From: Microbacterium hatanonis
GTDB taxonomy: Bacteria; Actinomycetota; Actinomycetes; Actinomycetales; Microbacteriaceae
DNA: 64,000 nucleotides
NCBI RefSeq assembly: GCF_008017415.1
Contig: NZ_VRSV01000001.1
Span: 682,001 to 746,000, forward strand
Reading direction: 5' to 3'
Part shown: positions 28,545-36,071 of the stretch, piece by piece
How the letters are laid out: each line of letters begins with the position of its first letter
Numbering within the stretch: position 1 is the stretch's first letter
Notes under the pieces: model-generated
Told to the model about the DNA's origin: nothing
The model's input: the letters and a program-made list of their open reading frames with translations, nothing else
The model's database searches: none
Program-made: the position numbers and the translations under genes

Positions 28545-29141
28545 TCAGGCGGCGAGGGGGACCGGGAGGGCGGTCGGCGGCCCTCGGCGACCGAGTCCGG
28601 GCGGCAGGACAGCACGGGCACGCGGCCGGGTCGGGAGGGCGTCGACACGGCGCAGCACGGCGGACGAGGGGGGCGCGGGCACCGCGACGGCGGCCCGGCG
28701 GACGACCCAGGCTGCGATCCTCGCGAGCAGCGACTCTCCCCGGCAGACCAGGGCGATCGTCACGATCGCGGCGAGCAGGTGCGCGAGGGTCATGTCGGCG
28801 CCTGCGACCCCCGCCGCATCCATCGTCCACGTCGAGGTGGCGCCGTGCGCGTGACCGAGCATCGCGTAGGCGGTCCTCGACCCCTCTCCGATGTCGCCCA
28901 CCAGGGCGAACGCGGCGTGGAACAGCACCTGACCGGCGCCGACCGCGAGCGCCGCGCGCCAGGGAGCCGGTCGCGGTGAGGCCAGGGCCGTGGCCGCGGG
29001 AACGGCGAGGGCGAACAGGACCGCGCAGAACAGGGGCGAAGGTGCGACGCCACCGCCCAGGGTGTGGGCGGCGGCGGCCGTGATCGTGGCGATCCCCGCG
29101 AACACGGCGCCGCGGATCGCGCGCGCCGCCCGTGTGTTCAT
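28545..29141 (-). CDS. Multi-pass membrane protein next to ycnI, function unknown
   Basis: A 198-residue protein with about four hydrophobic segments (near residues 9-30, 34-52, 60-80 and 108-130). Histidines occur near membrane borders (AAAHTLGGG, MLGHAHGATSTW, TLAHLLAA), which could bind metal. The C-terminal 50 residues are basic and Pro/Arg-rich. It is the first gene of a unit with ycnI and has a leaderless-type promoter. I do not recognise a named family. A role in copper handling is inferred from position only. Confidence 0.65.
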   Translation of the reverse strand: MNTRAARAIRGAVFAGIATITAAAAHTLGGGVAPSPLFCAVLFALAVPAATALASPRPAPWRAALAVGAGQVLFHAAFALVGDIGEGSRTAYAMLGHAHGATSTWTMDAAGVAGADMTLAHLLAAIVTIALVCRGESLLARIAAWVVRRAAVAVPAPPSSAVLRRVDALPTRPRARAVLPPGLGRRGPPTALPVPLAA

Positions 29142-29147
29142 CCCGCC

Positions 29148-29153
29148 AGGCTA
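29148..29153 (-). promoter_or_regulatory. -10 element TAGCCT of the ycnI unit (leaderless type)
   Basis: On the minus strand TAGCCT ends exactly 6 nt before the ATG at 29141. Confidence 0.55.
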
Positions 29154-29225
29154 GCGCGCCACCGCGACAGGCTTCGCGGGGAAGAGCCAGGACGCTCGGC
29201 CCATTCAAAGACACGCGGGAGTACG

Positions 29226-30560
29226 GTGATCGCTGTGACCGCCCTTGCCTTCATCGTCGGAGTCGTCCTGCTCGTGGTGGGACTGGCCGTGTCGATCGCG
29301 CTGCACGAGGTCGGACACCTGGTTCCCGCGAAGCTGTTCGGCGTTCGCGTCGGGCAGTACATGATCGGGTTCGGTCCGACCCTGTGGTCGAAGCGGATCG
29401 GAGAGACCGAGTACGGGTTCAAGGCCCTCCCTCTCGGCGGCTACATCTCCATGGCCGGCATGTACCCGCCGTCGTCCGACGACACCGATGCGGGCAGGCC
29501 CCGCGGCCGCATGCGCGCGATGTTCGCCACGATGGTGCAGGACGCGCGCGCTGCCAACGACGAGACCCTCGTCGGGGTCGAGGACCGCGTCTTCTACAAG
29601 CTGTCCGTCTGGAAGCGCGTCGTGATCATGCTCGGCGGGCCGGTCATGAACCTCCTTCTGGCGATCGTGATCTTCACGGTCCTCGCGAGCGGGATCGGCG
29701 TGCAGACGGCGACGACGACGCTCGCCTCGGTCAACGAGTGCGTGATCTCGGCCGATGCGGGCCGCACCGACTGCGTCGCGTCGGACCCGGCCGCGCCCGC
29801 CGCCGAGGCCGGGGTGCTGCCCGGTGACGTGCTGGTCTCGGTCGACGGCACGCCCGTGTCGACGTTCGCCGATGCGTCGGCCATCATCCAGGACTCGCCG
29901 AATCAGGCGCTCTCCATCGTGATCTCCCGCGACGGCGCCGAGAAGACGCTCTCGATCACCCCGGCGCTGACCACGCGCGCCGTCACCGACGACCTCGGAC
30001 GCGCGGTCGTCGGCGACGACGGCGCGGTGCAGACCGAGGAGGTCGGGTTCATCGGCGTCGGAGCGCAGACCGCGCTCGTGGCACAGCCGGTGTGGGTGGG
30101 CACCGAGATGACGTTCGAGAGGCTGGGCGCCGTCGCGGGCGTCATGACGCAGCTTCCGGTGCGTGTCTACGAGACCGCCGTCGATCTGTTCACCGGGCAG
30201 GAGCGCGACCCCAATGGGCCGCTGAGCGTGGTCGGGGCCGGTCGTCTCGCGGGCGACATCGCCGCGGTCGATGCGCCGATCCAGAATCGCGCCGCCGGAA
30301 TCCTCGAACTGCTCGCGTCGCTGAACATCGCCCTGTTCGTGTTCAACCTGATCCCGCTGCTGCCGCTCGACGGCGGACACGTCGTGGTCGCCCTGTGGGA
30401 CGGCATCAAGCGGTTCTGGGCGCGCCTGCGCAACCGCGTCAGCACCCCGGTCGACGCGACGAAGCTCGTCCCGGTCACGCTGGTCGTCGTCGTGCTGCTC
30501 GTCGGCATGGGCGGCATCCTCGTGCTCGCCGACCTGTTCAACCCGATCTCGATCGTCTGA
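29226..30560 (+). CDS. Site-2 intramembrane metalloprotease (RseP/Rip1-like, M50)
   Basis: A membrane zinc protease of 444 residues that cuts membrane-embedded substrates such as anti-sigma factors. The zinc-binding HEVGH lies in the first membrane helix near residue 29. One PDZ-like domain spans about 190-300 (PGDVLVSVDGTPVSTFADA). The third ligand region NLIPLLPLDGGHVV lies near 374-387, and a last helix closes the protein. Two GTG starts are possible; 29226 has GGGAG 4 bases upstream and is preferred over 29235. In mycobacteria the same position between dxr and ispG is held by Rip1. Confidence 0.93.
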   Translation: MIAVTALAFIVGVVLLVVGLAVSIALHEVGHLVPAKLFGVRVGQYMIGFGPTLWSKRIGETEYGFKALPLGGYISMAGMYPPSSDDTDAGRPRGRMRAMFATMVQDARAANDETLVGVEDRVFYKLSVWKRVVIMLGGPVMNLLLAIVIFTVLASGIGVQTATTTLASVNECVISADAGRTDCVASDPAAPAAEAGVLPGDVLVSVDGTPVSTFADASAIIQDSPNQALSIVISRDGAEKTLSITPALTTRAVTDDLGRAVVGDDGAVQTEEVGFIGVGAQTALVAQPVWVGTEMTFERLGAVAGVMTQLPVRVYETAVDLFTGQERDPNGPLSVVGAGRLAGDIAAVDAPIQNRAAGILELLASLNIALFVFNLIPLLPLDGGHVVVALWDGIKRFWARLRNRVSTPVDATKLVPVTLVVVVLLVGMGGILVLADLFNPISIV

Positions 30561-30567
30561 CGGCGGG

Positions 30568-32481
30568 TCAGGCGAAAGCCTGGGCGACCAGCCTCTCGAG
30601 GGTGCGCATGCCGTCGCGCGACAGAATCGACTCGAGGTGCCCCTGCACCGACGCGAAACCCGCCCCGCGCAGGGCGTACACGTCGCCCGTCACCGGGTCT
30701 GCCGCGATCTCGACGTCGCCGGTGCGCGCAGCATCCGACTCCCGAGCGGTGAACGTGTTGTAGAAGCCGATCGATGCCTGCTCGCCGAAGAGGTCGACGG
30801 TCTTCTGCAGGCCCTGGTGCGGGCGCTCCAGCGGGGCGAGCTCGAGACCGAGCGAATCGGCGAGGATCTGGTGGCTCAAGCAGACGGCGAGGAGGGGGGT
30901 GCCCGCCTCACGCCGGCGTCCCACCACCTCGCGCATCCGGCGGATGCGCGCACTCGAGGTGTCACGGGGGTCGCCGGGGCCGGGGCCGGAGACGACGAGC
31001 TCGGCGTCGTCGATCTGCGCGTCGGTGACCTCGGCCCAGGGGGCGATGTCGACCTCGAGACCAAGGTGGCGCAGCTGGTGGGCGAGCATCGTGGTGAAGC
31101 GGTCCTCCGCATCCACGACGACGGCACGGCGTCCGGCGAACGGACCGACGACCTCGTTCTCCTGCGGGTTCATCCAGAACGGTGCGAGCCGGGAGTTCCG
31201 CGACGCCAGTAGCTCGGCCACGGCGGGGTCGTCCGCGAGAGAGGGGCGCTCGGCGACGGCGGGGGAGTCGGGGTCGGCGGTCGGATGCTGCGCGACAGGG
31301 ACGTCTCGGGCGATCGCCCCGATGGCGCCCAGGACGCCCGCGGCCTTGCCGTGCGTCTCGCCGACCTCGCCGTCGGGGTCGGAGTGGCGAACGAGGGTGG
31401 CGCCGACCGGCACCCGGAGCTGTCCGTCCGACAGATAGGCGGTGCGGATGAGGATGGGCGCGTCGAGGTCGTGGGTGGCGCCCCCGTCCTGCGACGCGGA
31501 CGGCGTGAAGAGGGCGGCGACGCCGGAGTAGTAGCCGCGGGGACCGCGCTCGTGGCGGGCGATCACGGCGCAGGCGTTCTGCATCGGCGACCCGGTGACG
31601 GTGGGGGCGAACATGGTCTCGCGGAGGATGTCGCGGGGGTCCAGGCGGCTGCGGCCCCGCAGCACGTACTCCGTGTGCGTGAGACGCGACATCTCCTTGA
31701 GGTGCGGGCCGGTGATGCGCCCGCCGTCGGAGCAGACGGCGCTCATCATCTTGAGCTCCTCGTCGACGACCATGAAGAGCTCTTCGGTCTCCTTCGTCGA
31801 GGAGAGGAACTCGCTCAGGGTCTCGGCCGTCGCCCCGCCGGCGGGGTGCCGGAAGGTGCCCGAGATCGGGTTCATCGTCACGACGCCCTCACGGGCGATC
31901 ACGTGCGCCTCGGGGCTCGCTCCGACGGCGACGAGGCCGGGGGTGATGACGGCGAACGTCCAGTAGGCGCCGCGTTCGTGCTCGAGGAGGGCGCGGAACC
32001 AGGTCAGCGCGGCCGTGCGCTCATCGGCGGTGACACGGGCGGTGAAATCGCGACGGATCACGAAATTCGCACCCTCGCCGCGGCCGATCTCGTCGGAGAT
32101 CACCCGCCGGACGATGTCGGCGTACTCCTCGTCGGCGATATCGAAACCGGCATCCTCGAACGGCACGGGTTCGGACGGTAGCGCGGTCAGGGCTTCGTCG
32201 CGTGTCACCGCCACGTGCTCGTCGACGACGAGGCACCGCAGCGGCGCGTCGTCGTCGCGGCAGACGAAGCCGCGCTCCACCACCTGGCGGTACGGGACGA
32301 GGGCGAGGATCTCTCGCGCGGTCCCACCGGCGTCGGTGAGGGGGATGTCGGCCAGGAGCGCGACATCGACGACGTCGCCGGTGAGGATCTCGACGGTGCG
32401 GCCGTCGCGCGCGATCAGCGCGAACGGCTCGGTTCCCGCGGCGAGGGCGTGCAGGCGGGAGAGGGGTGCGGGGCCGGTCAT
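30568..32481 (-). CDS. trpEG: Anthranilate synthase, TrpE-TrpG fusion
   Basis: A 637-residue fusion of the chorismate-converting and glutamine amidotransferase parts. The chorismate-binding region spans about residues 110-400 (NPISGTFRHPAGG, ELKMMSAVCSDGG, TVTGSPMQNACAV). The amidotransferase spans about 435-637 with the nucleophile in LLAVCLSHQ and GHLES in place of the usual HPES. By layout it resembles PhzE and Streptomyces TrpE3-type fusions, so aminodeoxyisochorismate synthase is an alternative. The upstream Trp-codon leader peptide and attenuator argue strongly for anthranilate synthase in tryptophan synthesis. Its end converges on the protease gene with a 7 base gap. Confidence 0.9.
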   Translation of the reverse strand: MTGPAPLSRLHALAAGTEPFALIARDGRTVEILTGDVVDVALLADIPLTDAGGTAREILALVPYRQVVERGFVCRDDDAPLRCLVVDEHVAVTRDEALTALPSEPVPFEDAGFDIADEEYADIVRRVISDEIGRGEGANFVIRRDFTARVTADERTAALTWFRALLEHERGAYWTFAVITPGLVAVGASPEAHVIAREGVVTMNPISGTFRHPAGGATAETLSEFLSSTKETEELFMVVDEELKMMSAVCSDGGRITGPHLKEMSRLTHTEYVLRGRSRLDPRDILRETMFAPTVTGSPMQNACAVIARHERGPRGYYSGVAALFTPSASQDGGATHDLDAPILIRTAYLSDGQLRVPVGATLVRHSDPDGEVGETHGKAAGVLGAIGAIARDVPVAQHPTADPDSPAVAERPSLADDPAVAELLASRNSRLAPFWMNPQENEVVGPFAGRRAVVVDAEDRFTTMLAHQLRHLGLEVDIAPWAEVTDAQIDDAELVVSGPGPGDPRDTSSARIRRMREVVGRRREAGTPLLAVCLSHQILADSLGLELAPLERPHQGLQKTVDLFGEQASIGFYNTFTARESDAARTGDVEIAADPVTGDVYALRGAGFASVQGHLESILSRDGMRTLERLVAQAFA

Positions 32482-32528
32482 GGTCGGTCTTTCGTCGGAA
32501 GGGGCGGTCGCCCGACGCGGCTGCCTAA

Positions 32529-32555
32529 CGAAAAAGACCGCCTCGCGGGCGGTCT
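32529..32555 (-). terminator. trp attenuator terminator (segments 3:4)
   Basis: On the minus strand AGACCGCC (32555-32548), 5 base loop, GGCGGTCT (32542-32535), then TTTTTCG. This is the only classical intrinsic terminator with a clear U-tract noticed in the window. It lies 48 bases before the trpEG ATG. Confidence 0.92.
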
Positions 32556-32578
32556 GTCAACGTGCGAACGCCCACCGC

Positions 32579-32614
32579 CTAAACGGTGGGCCACCAGGAG
32601 CGGTTCGCGGACAT
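32579..32614 (-). CDS. trpL: trp leader peptide
   Basis: An 11-codon reading frame on the minus strand, MSANRSWWPTV, with two adjacent Trp codons at positions 7 and 8 and TAG at 32581-32579. It acts as a tryptophan sensor for trpEG rather than as a functional peptide. It has no ribosome binding site: a TACGTT hexamer lies exactly 6 nt before the ATG, so the leader itself is probably translated from a leaderless mRNA end. Confidence 0.9.
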   Translation of the reverse strand: MSANRSWWPTV

Positions 32615-32620
32615 GCGCCG

Positions 32621-32626
32621 AACGTA
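32621..32626 (-). promoter_or_regulatory. -10 element TACGTT of the trpL-trpEG transcript (leaderless type)
   Basis: On the minus strand TACGTT ends 6 nt before the trpL ATG at 32614. It is divergent from the ispG -10, 38 bases away. Confidence 0.6.
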
Positions 32627-32663
32627 CCACACCGGCTTCGGCCTCCTCGCAGGTCGCCCGGCG

Positions 32664-32669
32664 TAGGCT
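32664..32669 (+). promoter_or_regulatory. -10 element TAGGCT of ispG (leaderless type)
   Basis: TAGGCT ends exactly 6 nt before the GTG at 32676. It supports that start over the ATG at 32697. Confidence 0.6.
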
Positions 32670-32675
32670 GAGCAC

Positions 32676-33827
32676 GTGCCTGCAGTCAATTTAGGGATGC
32701 CGCGAGTCGCCCAGGTTCTCGCCCCCCGCCGGAAGAGCCGTCAGATCAAGGTCGGTAAGGTCCTCGTCGGCGGTGACGCTCCCGTCAGCGTGCAGTCGAT
32801 GACGACGACGCCGACCACGAACATCAACGCCACGCTGCAGCAGATCGCCGAGCTGACAGCATCCGGCTGCGAGATCGTGCGCGTCGCCGTCCCGTCGCAG
32901 GACGACGCCGACGTGCTGCACATCATCGCCAAGAAGAGCCAGATCCCCGTCATCGCCGACATCCACTTCCAGCCGAAGTACGTCTTCCAGGCGATCGACG
33001 CCGGGTGCGCCGCAGTGCGCGTCAACCCGGGCAACATTCGCAAGTTCGACGACCAGGTCGGCTCGATCGCCGCCGCCGCCAAGGCGGCGGGCGTGTCCCT
33101 GCGCATCGGCGTCAACGCCGGATCGCTCGACCCCCGTCTGCTCGAGAAGTACGGCAAGGCCACCCCCGAGGCGCTCGCGGAGAGCGCGCGCTGGGAGGCG
33201 AGCCTGTTCGAGGAGCACGACTTCCACGACTTCAAGATCTCGGTCAAGCACAACGACCCGGTGATCATGGTGCAGGCCTATCGTCTGCTCGCGCAGATGG
33301 GCGATTGGCCGCTGCACCTCGGCGTGACCGAGGCGGGCCCCGCGTTCCAGGGCACGATCAAGTCGGCCACCGCCTTCGGCATCCTGCTCTCCGAGGGCAT
33401 CGGCGACACCATCCGCGTGTCGCTGTCGGCGCCGCCGGCCGAAGAGGTCAAGGTCGGTCACCAGATCCTGCAGTCGCTCAACCTGCGCGAGCGAAAGCTC
33501 GAGATCGTGTCGTGCCCGTCCTGCGGACGCGCCCAAGTCGACGTGTATACGCTCGCCGACGACGTGACCGAAGGACTCAAGGACATGACGGTGCCGCTGC
33601 GCGTCGCCGTCATGGGCTGCGTCGTCAACGGTCCCGGCGAAGCGCGCGAGGCCGACCTCGGCGTCGCCTCCGGCAACGGCAAGGGGCAGATCTTCGTCAA
33701 GGGTCAGGTCATCAAGACCGTGCCCGAGGCCGACATCGTCAAGACCCTCATCGAGGAGGCCAACCGCATGGCCGCCGAGATGGGCCCCGACGCTCAGATC
33801 GGAACCGCGCAGGTCATCACGGCCTGA
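32676..33827 (+). CDS. ispG: 4-hydroxy-3-methylbut-2-enyl diphosphate synthase (MEP pathway)
   Basis: An iron-sulfur enzyme of the MEP pathway that converts MEcPP to HMBPP, 383 residues. The TIM-barrel part opens with [12 protein letters not shown] near residue 37 and contains ADIHFQPKY and VNPGNI. The 4Fe-4S ligands are in SCPSCGR near 283-289 and in [12 protein letters not shown] near 312-323. Bacterial IspG of this length lacks the plant-type insertion. It acts three steps after Dxr, encoded about 8 kb upstream. Confidence 0.97.
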   Translation: MPAVNLGMPRVAQVLAPRRKSRQIKVGKVLVGGDAPVSVQSMTTTPTTNINATLQQIAELTASGCEIVRVAVPSQDDADVLHIIAKKSQIPVIADIHFQPKYVFQAIDAGCAAVRVNPGNIRKFDDQVGSIAAAAKAAGVSLRIGVNAGSLDPRLLEKYGKATPEALAESARWEASLFEEHDFHDFKISVKHNDPVIMVQAYRLLAQMGDWPLHLGVTEAGPAFQGTIKSATAFGILLSEGIGDTIRVSLSAPPAEEVKVGHQILQSLNLRERKLEIVSCPSCGRAQVDVYTLADDVTEGLKDMTVPLRVAVMGCVVNGPGEAREADLGVASGNGKGQIFVKGQVIKTVPEADIVKTLIEEANRMAAEMGPDAQIGTAQVITA

Positions 33828-33886
33828 CGACTTCCGACGAATTCTCGGCGGCGGCGCCGGGTTGTCGGCGGAAGGATCGGGTGCGG

Positions 33887-33892
33887 TAGCGT
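33887..33892 (+). promoter_or_regulatory. -10 element TAGCGT of the benE-like gene
   Basis: TAGCGT lies 8 nt before the ATG at 33901, two more than in most genes here, giving at most a 1-2 base leader. An in-frame upstream ATG at 33862 would lie before this element and is not preferred. Confidence 0.5.
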
Positions 33893-33900
33893 TCGACCTC

Positions 33901-35115
33901 ATGTCCGCCGTGCCACCGTCCGCCGCGTCGTCCACTTCCCCTGCTCCTCCCGCCGCGTCGCTGTCGCGACCGATCATCGCGGGTGTCGTCACCGCCCTGG
34001 TCGGCTTCACGAGCACGTTCGCGGTGGTCCTCACCGGGCTCCGCGCGGTCGGTGCGACGCCGGGACAGGCGGCGAGCGGGCTGCTGGCGGTCACCCTGGC
34101 GGCCGGTCTCGGCTGCATCGTGATGGCCTGGCGCTACCGCATGCCGATCACGATCGCCTGGTCGACGCCGGGCGTCGCCCTTCTCGCCGCGACCGGCGCG
34201 GTCGAGGGCGGATGGTCTGCCGCCGTCGGAGGGTTCCTCGTGGCGGCGGTGCTGATCCTGCTCACCGCGCTGTTCCCGCCCATCGGCGCGCTCATCGCCC
34301 GCATCCCCCCGTCGATCGCCCAGGCGATGCTCGCCGGGGTGCTGCTGCCCCTGTGCGTCGCACCGTTCGGCGGTCTGGTCGCCAACCCGTGGGGCGTGGC
34401 GCCCGTGATCATCGTGTGGCTCGTCTTCTCGCGACTGCTGCCGCGCTGGGCGGTGCCCCTCGCGTTCGTGGCCGCGATCGTGGTGGTCGCGATCGAGCTC
34501 GCGCGCACCGGGGTGGGGACGGATGCTGCGGCACTCCTGCCGCGCCTGGAGTTCACCGCTCCGACCTTCACCATCGGCGCGGTCATCGGCATCGGGCTTC
34601 CGCTCTTCGTCGTGACGATGGCGTCGCAGAACGTGCCCGGCGTGGCGGTGATGCGCAGCTTCGGCTACGAGATCCCGTGGCGCCCGGCGATGCTCGTCAC
34701 GGGCCTCGGCACGGCCGCTGCCGCGACCGCCGGCGGGCACGCCGTCAACCTCGGTGCGATCAGCGCGGCGATCGCCGCCGGCCCCGACTCGCACCCCGAC
34801 CCGAAGCGGCGGTGGGTCGCGGGTGTCTCCGCGGGAGGCTCGTACCTGGTGCTCGGTGCGCTCTCGGCCGCCTTCGCCGCGCTCGTGCTGCTCGCTCCCG
34901 TCGGTGTCATCCCGGCCGTCGCGGGCCTGGCGCTGTTCGGAGCGTTCGGCTCGGCGATTCAGCAGGCGATCGACGACCCGGGCGAGCGGGTCCCGGCCGT
35001 CGTCACCTTCCTCGTCGCTGCATCCGGCATCGCGATCTTCGGGGTGAGTGCGGCGTTCTGGGCGCTCGCCGCCGGGCTGATCGTGCGCGCCGTGCTGCAC
35101 GTCGGGCGCCGCTGA
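33901..35115 (+). CDS. benE: BenE-family (benzoate/H+ symporter-like) transporter
   Basis: A 404-residue membrane transporter with about 12 helices. After a Pro/Ser/Ala-rich N-terminus, the sequence AGVVTALVGFTSTFAVVLTGL opens the BenE domain. GLPLFVVTMASQNVPGVAVMRSFGY (in pieces, near 235-260) is the conserved substrate-region motif, and AGGHAVNLGAISAAIAAGP follows. The family name comes from Acinetobacter benzoate uptake; most members are untested. No aromatic catabolism genes are nearby, so the substrate is open. Confidence 0.85.
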   Translation: MSAVPPSAASSTSPAPPAASLSRPIIAGVVTALVGFTSTFAVVLTGLRAVGATPGQAASGLLAVTLAAGLGCIVMAWRYRMPITIAWSTPGVALLAATGAVEGGWSAAVGGFLVAAVLILLTALFPPIGALIARIPPSIAQAMLAGVLLPLCVAPFGGLVANPWGVAPVIIVWLVFSRLLPRWAVPLAFVAAIVVVAIELARTGVGTDAAALLPRLEFTAPTFTIGAVIGIGLPLFVVTMASQNVPGVAVMRSFGYEIPWRPAMLVTGLGTAAAATAGGHAVNLGAISAAIAAGPDSHPDPKRRWVAGVSAGGSYLVLGALSAAFAALVLLAPVGVIPAVAGLALFGAFGSAIQQAIDDPGERVPAVVTFLVAASGIAIFGVSAAFWALAAGLIVRAVLHVGRR

Positions 35116-35126
35116 CGCAGCATCCG

Positions 35127-35161
35127 TCTCACCGGCGGAGGAGATCTCACCGGCGGAGGAG
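35127..35161 (+). repeat. Two tandem copies of TCTCACCGGCGGAGGAG
   Basis: The 17-mer occurs perfectly at 35127-35143 and 35145-35161, an 18 base period, in the convergent gap after the benE-like gene. Related copies lie at 37841-37926. Confidence 0.85.
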
Positions 35162-35242
35162 GAATGAGCCACCTCGGGTAATCCGCCCGTGACTTCTCGT
35201 CCGCTCACGACACGGGGTCGGATGCTGAGGCGGCGCCCGAGC

Positions 35243-35881
35243 TCAGTCGAGCGCGCCCCCGGTGATGCGCGCGTCGCCGCGTGTGTCCAGCGAGGTGCGG
35301 ACGGCGACCTCGAGCGAGCGCACGATGTCTGCGAGAGGCAGGGCGGGCGCTCCCGCCGGCGCGGTCTCGGCTGCCCACGGCACGTGAACGAAGCCCGCTC
35401 GCACGTCCTGCTGCGCCGCGACGGCGTCGAGTGCGGTGAACATGACGTGGTTGCAGACGAACGTTCCGGCGGAGTGGGAGACGGATGCGGGTATCCCCGC
35501 ACCGGCGATGGCCGCGGCGATCGCCTTCACGGGCAGCGTTGCGAAGTAGGCGGCGGGCGACCCCGGAACCGACGGCGCGTCGAGCGGCTGCTCGCCCGCG
35601 TTGTCGGGGATGCGGGCATCGGCGAGGTTGATCGCCACGCGCTCCGGTGTCACCTGCGCGCGGTTGCCCGCGAGCCCTGCGGCGATGACGACGTCGGGGG
35701 AGTGCTCGTCGATGAGTACGCGCAGGCGAGCCGCCGCCCCGGCGAAGGTCACCGGCAGCACCTCGGTCACGAGGGTCTCCGGGCCCGTCCACCGTTCCGC
35801 GACGGCCCGGACGGCGTCACCCGAAGGGTTCGTCGCGTCGCCCGCGAAGGGCTCGAAACCGGTGAGCAGCACGGTGGTCAT
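35243..35881 (-). CDS. pcp: Pyroglutamyl-peptidase I
   Basis: It removes N-terminal pyroglutamate from peptides in the cytoplasm; cysteine protease family C15. The 212-residue protein starts TTVLLTGFEPFAGDATNPS, the family signature. The catalytic Glu region (PDVVIAAGLAGNRAQVTPERVAINLADARIPD, in pieces) is near residue 78, the catalytic Cys in SHSAGTFVCNHVMF near 140, and the His in AGFVHVPW near 165. ATG at 35881 is preferred to the preceding GTG because it lies exactly 6 nt from the -10. Confidence 0.93.
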   Translation of the reverse strand: MTTVLLTGFEPFAGDATNPSGDAVRAVAERWTGPETLVTEVLPVTFAGAAARLRVLIDEHSPDVVIAAGLAGNRAQVTPERVAINLADARIPDNAGEQPLDAPSVPGSPAAYFATLPVKAIAAAIAGAGIPASVSHSAGTFVCNHVMFTALDAVAAQQDVRAGFVHVPWAAETAPAGAPALPLADIVRSLEVAVRTSLDTRGDARITGGALD

Positions 35882-35887
35882 CACTCC

Positions 35888-35893
35888 AGGCTA
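35888..35893 (-). promoter_or_regulatory. -10 element TAGCCT of pcp (leaderless type)
   Basis: On the minus strand TAGCCT, then GGAGTG, then ATG at 35881. Spacing is 6 nt. Confidence 0.6.
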
Positions 35894-36059
35894 GGTGTCG
35901 CTGGCGCTTCCCCGGCTCGATGCGGGGCACTCAGACGGCAGCACGCGCGGCGTCTTCTGAGGAGAATTCTGTTGCCGAGGGCCAGAATCAGCCCGAGCGC
36001 CCTCAGTACGCGGAATCCCCTCAGGAACGGACGCGGCGCGCCCGCGTGGGGTGCGCCCG

Positions 36060-36065
36060 TAAACT
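36060..36065 (+). promoter_or_regulatory. -10 element TAAACT of proS (leaderless type)
   Basis: TAAACT ends exactly 6 nt before the GTG at 36072; no ribosome binding site is present. Confidence 0.6.
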
Positions 36066-36071
36066 CGAACC

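Larger units (their letters stand above)
32529..32614 (-). promoter_or_regulatory. Ribosome-mediated tryptophan attenuator of trpEG
   Basis: The leader RNA holds four segments. Segment 1 GCCCACCG (32591-32584) follows the Trp codons directly and pairs with segment 2 CGGTGGGC (32577-32570). GGCGGT around segment 2 can instead pair with ACCGCC of segment 3 (32553-32548). Segments 3 and 4 form the terminator. A ribosome stalled at the tandem Trp codons would cover segment 1, free segment 2 and allow the antiterminator; full translation allows 1:2 and then 3:4. Confidence 0.88.
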
